NCBI RefSeq assembly: GCF_029869545.1
Contig: NZ_JARWQD010000249.1
Location: 22,054-86,053, forward strand
Length of the DNA: 64,000 nucleotides
Direction: 5' to 3'
Origin: Nocardia wallacei
GTDB taxonomy: Bacteria; Actinomycetota; Actinomycetes; Mycobacteriales; Mycobacteriaceae
The position numbers and the translations under genes were made by a program. The notes beneath the pieces are model-generated. The model had not been told where the DNA came from, made no database searches, and saw only the letters and a program-made list of their open reading frames with translations. Shown piece after piece: positions 24,729 to 31,962 of the stretch. Within the stretch, counting starts at the first letter, position 1. Each line of letters begins with the position of its first letter.

Positions 24729-24857
24729 CGCGACGCTCCCTTCGGGTCGTACGCTCCGACCTCCCCAACGATACGCACTTTTCATGACGTGTTCGAAGAT
24801 TCTCGCGGACAACGAGTTTCGGCCGGGTCCGGTGGGCACCCGGAGTAGGGTGTGATC

Positions 24858-25289
24858 ATGGCACTCACTCCGCAAGAACGTGAAGAGTTCCTGACCGAGG
24901 CACATATCGGTGCGCTCTCGGTCTCCGCGGGGCCCGACCGCGGGCCGCTGACCGTGCCGATCTGGTACGACTACACCCCGGGCGGGGAGGTCTGGCTGCT
25001 GACCGGGCCCACCTCGAAGAAGATGGGCCTGATCAAGGCCGCCGGGCGGTTCAGCCTGATGGTCGAACGCGTGGAACCGACCGTGCGGTATGTGACAGTG
25101 GAGGGTCCGGTCACCCGGATCGCCGAATCCACCGACGCGCTGCACGAGGCGATGGTGCGCCGCTACCTGCCGCCGGAGAACGTCCCGGGCTACCTGAAGT
25201 TCGCGGTGAGCCTCGGCGAACAGTCCGTCGTCTACATGCGCCCGGAGCACTGGCTGTCGGCGGACTTGGGAGACACGCGCGAGCTCTGA
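24858..25289 (+). CDS. Pyridoxamine 5'-phosphate oxidase-like flavin/F420 split-barrel protein
   Basis: A 143-residue protein with the single-domain FMN/F420-binding split-barrel fold: LTPQEREEFLTEAHIGALSV opens the domain, followed by PLTVPIWYDYTPGGEVWLLTGPTSKKMGLIKAAGRFSLMV, typical of actinobacterial Rv1155-like PPOX proteins. Members reduce or bind flavin/F420/PLP; true PNPOx activity is uncertain. TAGGGT (24846-24851) lies six bases before the ATG, indicating a leaderless start. It is divergent from the SufS-like operon, with which it could share control, but nothing ties it to that pathway. Confidence 0.8.
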   Translation: MALTPQEREEFLTEAHIGALSVSAGPDRGPLTVPIWYDYTPGGEVWLLTGPTSKKMGLIKAAGRFSLMVERVEPTVRYVTVEGPVTRIAESTDALHEAMVRRYLPPENVPGYLKFAVSLGEQSVVYMRPEHWLSADLGDTREL

Positions 25290-25369
25290 GCGGCACGCCG
25301 TAGGGGCGTGTCGGCATTGTCGAAAGAAGTCGGCTGCGCCGGGTAGTGCCGCTCGGTACCGTGTGCGCG

Positions 25370-26443
25370 GTGAGTAACTCGAGCGTGGGGGCGAGGGTGC
25401 TGGCGGTCCTCGGCGACCCGCGTCTGGGCGGGCTGCCCGCGACCGCGCGAGACGACGCCGTCACGGCCCTCCTGTCGGCATGGCTGGTCGGCGGATTGCT
25501 GCTGGACGCCTGGGCGCACACGAGCGTGCCCGAACCCGAACCGTTCTCGACACCGTGGCAGGCGGTGTCCTACACGGGATTCCTCGCGCTCGCGGGATGG
25601 GTGCTGCTGCTGGTGCGGCGCGGCCTCCGCGACGGTCTGCGCGGGGCCGCCGCCGTCCCGCTCGGATATCGCGCCACCGTGCCCGCGCTCATCGGCGTCG
25701 TCCTGGCGGTGGCGGGCGACCTGCTCTGGCATGCGGCCTTCCACGGCACCGCCGAGGCGGTGGACGTGCAGTTCGGTCCCGCCCACCTGGGCCTGGCGGC
25801 CTGCGCCTTCGTCCTGGTCACCACGCCGCTGCGGTCGGCGATGGCGCGCGGCGACATCGGGGCCGCGCCGCCGCTGCGGCTGCTGTGGCCCGCGCTGCTG
25901 GCCTGCGGGTGCGCCGCCGCGCTGGTCGTGCTGTTCCTCGGCTACGGCAATGCCGCCGCCTACTCGGCGGCACGGATCGTGGAGGTGCTGTCGCAGCCGG
26001 GCGGGCCGCAGGTGCGTGCGCTGGCCGCGGCCGTGGTGATCAGCACCGCCGTGCTGCTGCTGCCGTTGCTGTTCGCCGCCCGGCGCTGGCGGCTGCCGTT
26101 CGGGGCGGCGCTGCTGACGATGCTGCCCGCGGTGGCGATGTCCGGCGCCGAAACCGACGGCCACAACCTGAGCATCCTCATCGCCTTCGCCGTCGCGGCC
26201 GTCGGCGTGGACCTGCTGGTGCTGTGCCTGGACCCCGCCGCGGACCGCCCGTCCGCCTACCGCGGTTTCGCCACGGCCGCCGCCCTGTTCACCTGGGGGC
26301 TGTACATCGGCGTCGCCGCCGCCGCGGCAGGCCGCCTGCCCGATGTGGTCGAGCTGTGGACCGGCATACCGATAGCAGCAGCCCTGGTCGCCTGGCTCCT
26401 CGCCGTCCTCATGCTCCCGGCCCGCACCAACGCAACGCCCTGA
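25370..26443 (+). CDS. Polytopic membrane protein of unknown function
   Basis: A 357-residue hydrophobic protein with about nine predicted membrane segments. Short polar loops hold a few histidines (DAWAHTSVPEPEPF, LLWHAAFHGTAEAVDVQFGPAHLG, GAETDGHNLS), which might bind metal or heme, but no named family is recognised. The repeated pattern of HxxxF/H within or next to helices is the most distinctive feature. A TACCGT hexamer (25357-25362) seven bases before GTG 25370 suggests a leaderless transcript. It is 80 bases past the split-barrel gene, in the same direction. Function unknown. Confidence 0.65.
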   Translation: MSNSSVGARVLAVLGDPRLGGLPATARDDAVTALLSAWLVGGLLLDAWAHTSVPEPEPFSTPWQAVSYTGFLALAGWVLLLVRRGLRDGLRGAAAVPLGYRATVPALIGVVLAVAGDLLWHAAFHGTAEAVDVQFGPAHLGLAACAFVLVTTPLRSAMARGDIGAAPPLRLLWPALLACGCAAALVVLFLGYGNAAAYSAARIVEVLSQPGGPQVRALAAAVVISTAVLLLPLLFAARRWRLPFGAALLTMLPAVAMSGAETDGHNLSILIAFAVAAVGVDLLVLCLDPAADRPSAYRGFATAAALFTWGLYIGVAAAAAGRLPDVVELWTGIPIAAALVAWLLAVLMLPARTNATP

Positions 26444-26884
26444 ACCCGCGCCGCCCGGGCAAATGGTCCATCGGCCACATGCGCCGGAGAGTGGTATATG
26501 GCGGACGGTCCACGTGTGGCGCAAGCCGGGTGCGTGATCCAGCGCGGCGGCACGGGCAACGAGGGCCCGGCCCGTGACCGGGCGGGCGGTCAGGCCCGGT
26601 ACGTAGTGGGACGGCATCGCGGGATGGGTCCGTTGCACCGGGCGCGGAGGTGCCGTGAGTGCATTCACCACTCGGGTGAGAAGCGGGTGGCCGAGTACGG
26701 TGCGTGGCGGTGTGGGACTGCATGCCGGATCCATTGCGCTGGGTGCGAGCGTGCAACGGGTGCACACATTGCGGGGGGTGGGAACCGTGTGTTCGGCCCG
26801 CACATCGTTCGCGACCCGGGCACCGATGCGCCACAGATTGGTCGTCCTGCGTGCGGTGATCGGGTTCGAGCGGTGCGCGCGGCG
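26444..26884. other. 441-base gap without a convincing gene
   Basis: The region lies between two convergent genes. A frame on the plus strand from GTG 26655 overlaps the DUF2599 gene and has unconvincing codon use (many CGG/TGT/GGG codons). Base composition is slightly lower in GC than the flanks. No tRNA, clear terminator or repeat was recognised; it may be remnant DNA. Confidence 0.5.
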
Positions 26885-27403
26885 TCAGTTGCCTGCCGGG
26901 TCGGGGCCGCCCGGGTTGCAGCGGGCCTGCACGGTGCCCTGGTAGTCCAGGGCGGGGCGCCAGGGCTCGAGGTTCCAGCTGGGCTTGTTCGGGGCGACCA
27001 GGCGAGCCCAGTCCCAATGGCATTTGAACTGGTCGTACATGCCGGGACTGTCGGCGTCGGGAGCGTGGGCCAGCACCTCGCCCCACGCGCGGTCCAGGGC
27101 CGCCGGGAAGGTGTCGGCGCGCCCGGCCGGAGTCGGGTACACGTGCAGGCGGCGGCCGTCGGGATCATCGGTCCACTCCGTGCGCTCGACCAGCGGGCTG
27201 TCGGCGAACTCGTCGACCGTCGGGGTCGCCGCGATCGCCCGAGCCGAGGTGGTGGCGGTCGGCTTCGTGGTGACGGGCGTGGTCGTCGTGGGCGCCGGAC
27301 CCACCGCGACCGGCGCGGACTCGTCGGCGCTCCCGCAGCCCGCCGCCGCCAGCGCGCCCGCGAGCAGCAGCGCCCCGCCGATTGCCCTGACGCTGTGCCG
27401 CAC
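26885..27403 (-). CDS. DUF2599 lipoprotein
   Basis: A 172-residue secreted protein. The signal peptide (VRHSVRAIGGALLLAGALAAAGC) ends in a lipobox with the cysteine near residue 23; a Thr/Pro-rich linker (PAPTTTTPVTTKPTATT) follows. The C-terminal ~80 residues carry the DUF2599 pattern, MYDQFKCHWDWARLVAPNKPSWNLEPWRP and a final CNPGGP, with two cysteines likely to form a disulfide. GTG 27403 follows AGGGAG by six bases. The function of DUF2599 is unknown; members are actinobacterial cell-surface proteins. It is divergent from the TerD gene. Confidence 0.8.
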   Translation of the reverse strand: MRHSVRAIGGALLLAGALAAAGCGSADESAPVAVGPAPTTTTPVTTKPTATTSARAIAATPTVDEFADSPLVERTEWTDDPDGRRLHVYPTPAGRADTFPAALDRAWGEVLAHAPDADSPGMYDQFKCHWDWARLVAPNKPSWNLEPWRPALDYQGTVQARCNPGGPDPAGN

Positions 27404-27560
27404 TCGCAACTCCCTGACCGATCGTGGCTGTCTCCGCGAACGCCACGGTACCCGGCGGCCCCGGCGGCGGTGCAATTCGCTTGCCGCCGTGCCGGATGCG
27501 AGACAGGCCCGGGAGATCGACTTGGCGCCCAGCGGGGCCCGGCCACGTAGAGTAGGACGG

Positions 27561-28649
27561 GTGGCCGCACAGCTGACCAAGGGGCAAGTCGACCGCCTGA
27601 GGGTCGACGACATCGTCGTATCGGTCCGACACAGCGAGTCGGTGGATGTCGCGGCGCTACTGCTCAACTCGGCCGGACGCGTGCGCGGCGAGAACGACCT
27701 CATCTTCTACAACCAGCCCACGGGCCCCGGCATGCGCCTGGTCCCCGGTCAGTCGACGCTGGCGATCGGGCTGCGCGAGCTGCCGCCCGATATCGAGCAC
27801 GTGCGGGTGGTCGTCGCGCTCGACGACCCCCAGCTGAACTTCCGCGACTTCGCGCCGCCGCAGGTCCGCATCGAGGACACCGCCGGAAATCCGGTGTACG
27901 AGTACGTGATCGACGGCCTGGGCCCGACCGCGACGGTGATCGCGTTGGATCTGGACCGGGCGGGCGCCGACTGGCAGCTGCGGGTGCAGGGCGAGGGCTT
28001 CCCCGGTGGCTTCCGCGACCTGGTCACCGCGCACGGCGTGCACCTGCGCGGCGCGGAACCCGAGCCCGCCTATATCGGCCCCGCCGTGCTGAATCCGGGC
28101 CAGGAGGTGGCGCTCAACGAGATCCGCAAGGGTGAGCTGACACTGGTGAAGATGGCGGTCGGCTGGGATCCGGTGAAGGTGCACGGCCCGCGCGGGCTGC
28201 GCGAGCTGGAGATCGATCTGGACGCCTCGGCGCTGCTGTTCGTGGGCCGCAGCATCCGCGATGTCGCCTTCCATCAGCAGTTGGCGTCCAAGGACGGCGC
28301 GGTGCGCCACTCCGGGGACAATATGACCGGCGAGGGCAAGGGCGACGACGAGGTGATCACCGTCGACCTGGCCCGCCTGTCGCAGGAGGTGTCGGCCGTG
28401 GTCTTCGTGGTCACCTCCTACGCCGGGCACACCTTCGAGCGAATCCGCAACGGCTACTGGCGCATGATCGACGGCACCAGCAACGCCGAACTGGCCCGCG
28501 GCAATCTGCGCGGCGGCGGCCCCCACACCGCCATGGTGGTGGCGAAGGTGCATCGCGAGGACGGCATCTGGCGACTGGCCTCGATCGGCGCGCCCATCCA
28601 GGCCGGGCATCCGGTGGAGGCGGTGCAACAGCTGCCGCCGTATCTGTAG
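27561..28649 (+). CDS. TerD-family protein with tandem TerD-like domains
   Basis: A 362-residue protein made of two TerD-like units. The C-terminal unit (about 175-350) is canonical: LRKGE-like IRKGELTLVKMAVGWDP, ELEIDLDASALLF, the Ca2+-binding loop HSGDNMTGEGKGDDE, and VVFVVTSYAGHTFERI. The N-terminal unit (about 1-165) is diverged but retains LLNSAGRVRGENDLIFYNQP. TerD proteins bind Ca2+ and belong to tellurite/stress systems of uncertain mechanism. TAGAGT lies seven bases before GTG 27561 (leaderless). A HAD-like gene follows 34 bases later, a usual Ter-locus companion. Confidence 0.87.
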   Translation: MAAQLTKGQVDRLRVDDIVVSVRHSESVDVAALLLNSAGRVRGENDLIFYNQPTGPGMRLVPGQSTLAIGLRELPPDIEHVRVVVALDDPQLNFRDFAPPQVRIEDTAGNPVYEYVIDGLGPTATVIALDLDRAGADWQLRVQGEGFPGGFRDLVTAHGVHLRGAEPEPAYIGPAVLNPGQEVALNEIRKGELTLVKMAVGWDPVKVHGPRGLRELEIDLDASALLFVGRSIRDVAFHQQLASKDGAVRHSGDNMTGEGKGDDEVITVDLARLSQEVSAVVFVVTSYAGHTFERIRNGYWRMIDGTSNAELARGNLRGGGPHTAMVVAKVHREDGIWRLASIGAPIQAGHPVEAVQQLPPYL

Positions 28650-28683
28650 ACCGAGTGTGTGAGAGAGCCGACCTAGGGGCGAG

Positions 28684-29157
28684 ATGACATCACCGGCTGT
28701 GAAATGTCTTGTCTGGGAAGTGGACAACACGCTGTGGGACGGTGTCGTCTGCGATTCGACGAGCGGGCCGCTGCGCCCGGACGCGCTGCGGGCGCTACGC
28801 GCGCTCGCACGCCGGGGCGTGGTGCACGCGGTGGCCAGCCGCGGCGAATGGGCCTGGACCACCGAGAAGTTACACCGGCACGGCCTCGACAGCGTCTTCG
28901 CCGCGGTCGAGGTCGGCTGGGGCCGCAAATCCGCCGCCATCCAGCGCATCGCCGCCAGGCTGCGGATCGACCTGGACGCGGTCGGCTACCTCGACGCCGA
29001 ACCGCTCGAACGCAGCGAGGTCGGCCACGCCCTCCCGCAGGTCCGCTGCTACGCCGCCCGCCACACCGACATCCTCCCCGCCCTCCAGGAATTCCGCGCC
29101 CCCACCACCACCTCCCCACCCACCTCCCCCATGGGCTTCGCCCACATCACCCGCTGA
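28684..29157 (+). CDS. HAD-superfamily protein with altered catalytic motifs
   Basis: A 157-residue FkbH/HAD-IIIC-like protein. Motif I reads WEVDNTLWDG, with Glu (E12) where the nucleophilic Asp is expected; D14 and the flanking NTLWDG are kept. The motif II serine is in HAVASRG, the motif III lysine is in GRKSAAI, and motif IV is YLDAEPLE, with one acidic residue instead of the usual DD. It may be a binding protein or an inactive phosphatase. The last ~20 residues (PTTTSPPTSP) look disordered. ATG 28684 follows GGGGCGAG. It probably forms a two-gene unit with the TerD gene, 34 bases upstream. Confidence 0.75.
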   Translation: MTSPAVKCLVWEVDNTLWDGVVCDSTSGPLRPDALRALRALARRGVVHAVASRGEWAWTTEKLHRHGLDSVFAAVEVGWGRKSAAIQRIAARLRIDLDAVGYLDAEPLERSEVGHALPQVRCYAARHTDILPALQEFRAPTTTSPPTSPMGFAHITR

Positions 29158-29164
29158 CCCCCAC

Positions 29165-29223
29165 TTCCCGCACCCCCTGCACGTTCGCGCACCAGCTACA
29201 AGCACGCGCAGGGGGTGCGGGAA
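29165..29223. terminator. Long hairpin between convergent genes
   Basis: A 16-bp perfect inverted repeat, TTCCCGCACCCCCTGC (29165-29180) with GCAGGGGGTGCGGGAA (29208-29223), loop 27 bases, between the HAD gene (ends 29157) and choD (ends 29261). Likely a bidirectional terminator. Confidence 0.6.
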
Positions 29224-29246
29224 CGAACAGGGGGTGCGGGAACCGA
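29209..29246. repeat. 19-base tandem direct repeat
   Basis: CAGGGGGTGCGGGAACGAA (29209-29227) is followed at once by CAGGGGGTGCGGGAACCGA (29228-29246), 17 of 19 identical. The first copy forms the right arm of the hairpin, so either copy could pair with the left arm. Confidence 0.7.
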
Positions 29247-29260
29247 GAGTGCCCGCGGAA

Positions 29261-30976
29261 TCAGGCTGTGTCGCGGCGGATTTCGACGATGGGGAGGACC
29301 AGGGCGGCGGGGGCGTCGGCGGGGACGACCGGATTGCGCGGGGGGACAGGGGGAATGCGTTCGTAGGGGCTGTGCTGTGGTGGGCGGGAATCGGTTTCGC
29401 CCTTGTTCGGCCACAGCGAGGCCGCGCGTTCGGCCTGGGCGGTGATGGTGAGCGACGGGTTGACGCCGAGGTTGGCCGAGACGGCGGCGCCGTCGACGAC
29501 GCTGAGCGTCGGATAGCCGTAGACGCGGTGATAGGGGTCGAGCACGCCGTGTTCCGGATCGGCTCCGATCGGGGCGCCGCCGAGGAAATGCGCCGTGAGC
29601 GGGATGTTGAAGATCTCGCCCCAGCTGCCTCCCGCGGTCCCGCCGATCTTGTCGGCCACCCGGCGGGTGACGTCGTTACCGGCCGGAATCCAGGTCGGAT
29701 TCGGTTGGCCGTGGCCCTGTTTGGAGGTGAGCTTGCGCCCGAACAGGCCCCGCTTGGTGTAGGTCGTGATCGAGTTGTCCAGGTGCTGCATCACCAGCGA
29801 GATGACGGTGCGCTCGCTCCAGTTGCGCACGCTCAGCATCGACACCAGCCGCAGCGGGTGGCGCAGCACCTCGAGCAGGAACCGCAGCCAGCGCGGAATG
29901 CGACCGCCGCCGTCGACCATCAGCGTCTGCAGCAGGCCCATCGCGTTGGAGCCCTTGCCGTAGCGCACCGGCTCGACATGGGTATCGGCGGTGGGATGGA
30001 TGGAGGAGGTGATGGCGACGCCGCGGGTGAAGTCGCGGTCCGGATCGACCTTGCGGGTCGCCGCCCCGACGATCGACTCGGAATTGGTGCGCGTCAGCTC
30101 GCCCAGCCGCGGCGACAGCCCGGGCAGAATCCCCTTGTCGCGCATGGCGAACAGCAACTGCTGGGTGCCGCGGGTACCGGCGGCCAGCACCACCTGCCCG
30201 GCGGTGAACGACCGGGGCGATTTGCGGATCCAGGCGCCCGTGCGTTCGGTGTCGACCTGCCACGAGCCGCCGTTGAGCGGGCGCAGCGCGGTCACCGTCG
30301 TCATCGGGATCACCTGCGCCCCGGCCTGTTCCGCCAGATACAGGTAGTTCTTCACGAGCGTGTTCTTGGCGCCGTGGCGGCAGCCGGTCATGCATTCACC
30401 GCACTCGAGGCAGCCCGTGCGATCGGGGCCGACCCCGCCGAAATACGGATCGGGCACGGTCTTGCCGGGTTCGCCGAAGAACACCCCGACCGGTGTCTGC
30501 ACGAACGTGTCGCCCACGCCCATATCGTCGGCGACCTGGCGGAAGACCTCGTCGGCCGGGGTCATGTGCGGATTGCGCACCACCCCCAGCATCTTGGTGG
30601 CCTGGGTGTAGTAGGGCGTGAGCTCGGCGCGCCAATCGGTGATGTCGCGCCACTGCGCGTCGTTGAAGAACGGGTCCGGCGGCACGTACAGCGTGTTGGC
30701 GTAGTTGAGCGAGCCGCCGCCCACGCCCGCGCCCCCGAGGATCAGCACATCGCGCAGCAGATGGATACGCTGGATGCCGTAGCAGCCCAGCTTCGGCGCC
30801 CACAGGAATTTGCGCAGATCCCAGCTGGTCTCGGGCAGCTGGTCGTCGGCGAATCGCCGTCCGGCCTCCAGCACCCCGACCCGGTAGCCCTTCTCCACCA
30901 GCCGCAGGGCGGTGACGCTGCCGCCGAACCCCGAGCCCACGATGAGGACGTCGAAATCGGTATCGGGCTCGGCCAT
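29261..30976 (-). CDS. choD: ChoD-type GMC oxidoreductase (cholesterol oxidase family)
   Basis: A 571-residue FAD enzyme resembling M. tuberculosis ChoD (Rv3409c, ~578 aa). The N-terminal dinucleotide fold is DVLIVGSGFGGSVTALRL, followed by the acidic VLEAGRR and the FAD contact GGGSLNYAN. A four-cysteine run, CLECGECMTGCRHGAKN, is present as in this subgroup. The C-terminal GMC segment contains the H/N active-site region TAHFLGGAPIG and VVDGAAVSANLGVNPSLTI. ATG 30976 follows AAGGAG by six bases. No secretion signal is visible. Sterol oxidation by ChoD itself is debated in mycobacteria, so the substrate remains uncertain. Divergent from a TetR gene. Confidence 0.87.
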   Translation of the reverse strand: MAEPDTDFDVLIVGSGFGGSVTALRLVEKGYRVGVLEAGRRFADDQLPETSWDLRKFLWAPKLGCYGIQRIHLLRDVLILGGAGVGGGSLNYANTLYVPPDPFFNDAQWRDITDWRAELTPYYTQATKMLGVVRNPHMTPADEVFRQVADDMGVGDTFVQTPVGVFFGEPGKTVPDPYFGGVGPDRTGCLECGECMTGCRHGAKNTLVKNYLYLAEQAGAQVIPMTTVTALRPLNGGSWQVDTERTGAWIRKSPRSFTAGQVVLAAGTRGTQQLLFAMRDKGILPGLSPRLGELTRTNSESIVGAATRKVDPDRDFTRGVAITSSIHPTADTHVEPVRYGKGSNAMGLLQTLMVDGGGRIPRWLRFLLEVLRHPLRLVSMLSVRNWSERTVISLVMQHLDNSITTYTKRGLFGRKLTSKQGHGQPNPTWIPAGNDVTRRVADKIGGTAGGSWGEIFNIPLTAHFLGGAPIGADPEHGVLDPYHRVYGYPTLSVVDGAAVSANLGVNPSLTITAQAERAASLWPNKGETDSRPPQHSPYERIPPVPPRNPVVPADAPAALVLPIVEIRRDTA

Positions 30977-31018
30977 GTGCAGCTCCTTGCTCGAGGTCGC
31001 CGGTGACGCCCGCAACAT

Positions 31019-31030
31019 TACTCCCGAGTA
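31019..31030. promoter_or_regulatory. Inverted repeat between choD and tetR, candidate operator
   Basis: TACTC-CC-GAGTA (31019-31030), 5-bp arms, in the 141-base divergent space between choD and the TetR gene. It does not resemble the KstR sterol operator. A repressor site is inferred from position only. Confidence 0.35.
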
Positions 31031-31117
31031 CGTGTAGCTGTGTCGCGCGGTACCTTGTAACCGGGGGAGCGATGCTCGCGTGTGCACGCGGTGCTCTCGA
31101 TATGGCAGGGTGGGGGC

Positions 31118-31831
31118 ATGGCCGCCACCACGCCCCGGGCGCGCGCCCGCGCCCGCACCATGGAAGACATCGTGCGCATCGGGCGCGAGCACCTCGCGGT
31201 GCACGGTGCCGCGGCGCTGTCGCTGCGGGCGGTGGCGCGCGATCTCGGCGTGGTCTCCTCGGCCGTGTACCGCTACGTCCGCAGCCGCGACGAACTGCTC
31301 ACCCTGCTCGTCGTCGACGGCTACACCGAACTCGCCGACACCGTCGACGAGGCACTGGCGAGCGCCCCCGCCGACCCCGCGCAGCGGTTGCGGGTGGCCG
31401 GGCGCGCCGTGCGCGACTGGGCGCTGGCCGAACCGGCCCGCTACGGCCTGCTCTTCGGCACCCCCGTGCCCGGCTACGAGGCGCCCGCGGAACAGACGGT
31501 CGCACCGGGCACGCGCGTCATCGGGACCCTGCTGCGGGTGCTCGAAAGTGCCTATCGCGCGGACGTTCTCACCGCACCGGAACCGCTGCCGCCCGTATCC
31601 GACGCGCTGGCAGCGGATTTGGTGCGCATCCGCGGCGAATTCGATCTGGGCGTGCCCGATTGGGTACTGGTGCGCGGAATCTCGGTGTGGACGGGGCTGT
31701 TCGGGGCGGTGAGCTTCGAGGTGTTCGACATGTACGGTCCGCAGACCTTCGCCGATCGGGCCGAGATATTCGAGCGCCAACTCGACAGCCTGTGTGCGAT
31801 GGTGGGATTGGGCGGCGCGCCCGGCGGGTAA
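31118..31831 (+). CDS. TetR-family regulator (WHG-domain type)
   Basis: A 237-residue TetR protein. The helix-turn-helix spans about residues 18-62 (MEDIVRIGREHLAVHGAAALSLRAVARDLGVVSSAVYRYVRSRDELL). The C-terminal domain, with RAVRDWALAEPARYGLLFGTPVPGYEAP, matches the WHG-type TetR ligand domain common in actinobacteria. It is divergent from choD with a short inverted repeat between them, so it may repress choD and itself. A CAGGGT hexamer lies six bases before the ATG. The ligand is unknown. Confidence 0.85.
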   Translation: MAATTPRARARARTMEDIVRIGREHLAVHGAAALSLRAVARDLGVVSSAVYRYVRSRDELLTLLVVDGYTELADTVDEALASAPADPAQRLRVAGRAVRDWALAEPARYGLLFGTPVPGYEAPAEQTVAPGTRVIGTLLRVLESAYRADVLTAPEPLPPVSDALAADLVRIRGEFDLGVPDWVLVRGISVWTGLFGAVSFEVFDMYGPQTFADRAEIFERQLDSLCAMVGLGGAPGG

Positions 31832-31962
31832 ACACGCAGTGGAATTGTGCATTCGTCGTGGTCATGGTGCAGGATATCCGCGGCCGTGGAGCAAGATCAC
31901 AGCCCTGACGACGCGCATTCTCAGCTTCTCCACAGCACGGTGATGTGAAACTGTACGGCGAG

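Noticed and set aside
26655..26945. Possible 96-residue gene on the plus strand
   Set aside because: No homology recognised, poor codon pattern for this DNA, and it overlaps the DUF2599 gene.
30977..31117. KstR-type sterol operator upstream of choD
   Set aside because: The palindrome TACTC-CC-GAGTA does not share the AAC-N2-GTT core of KstR sites.
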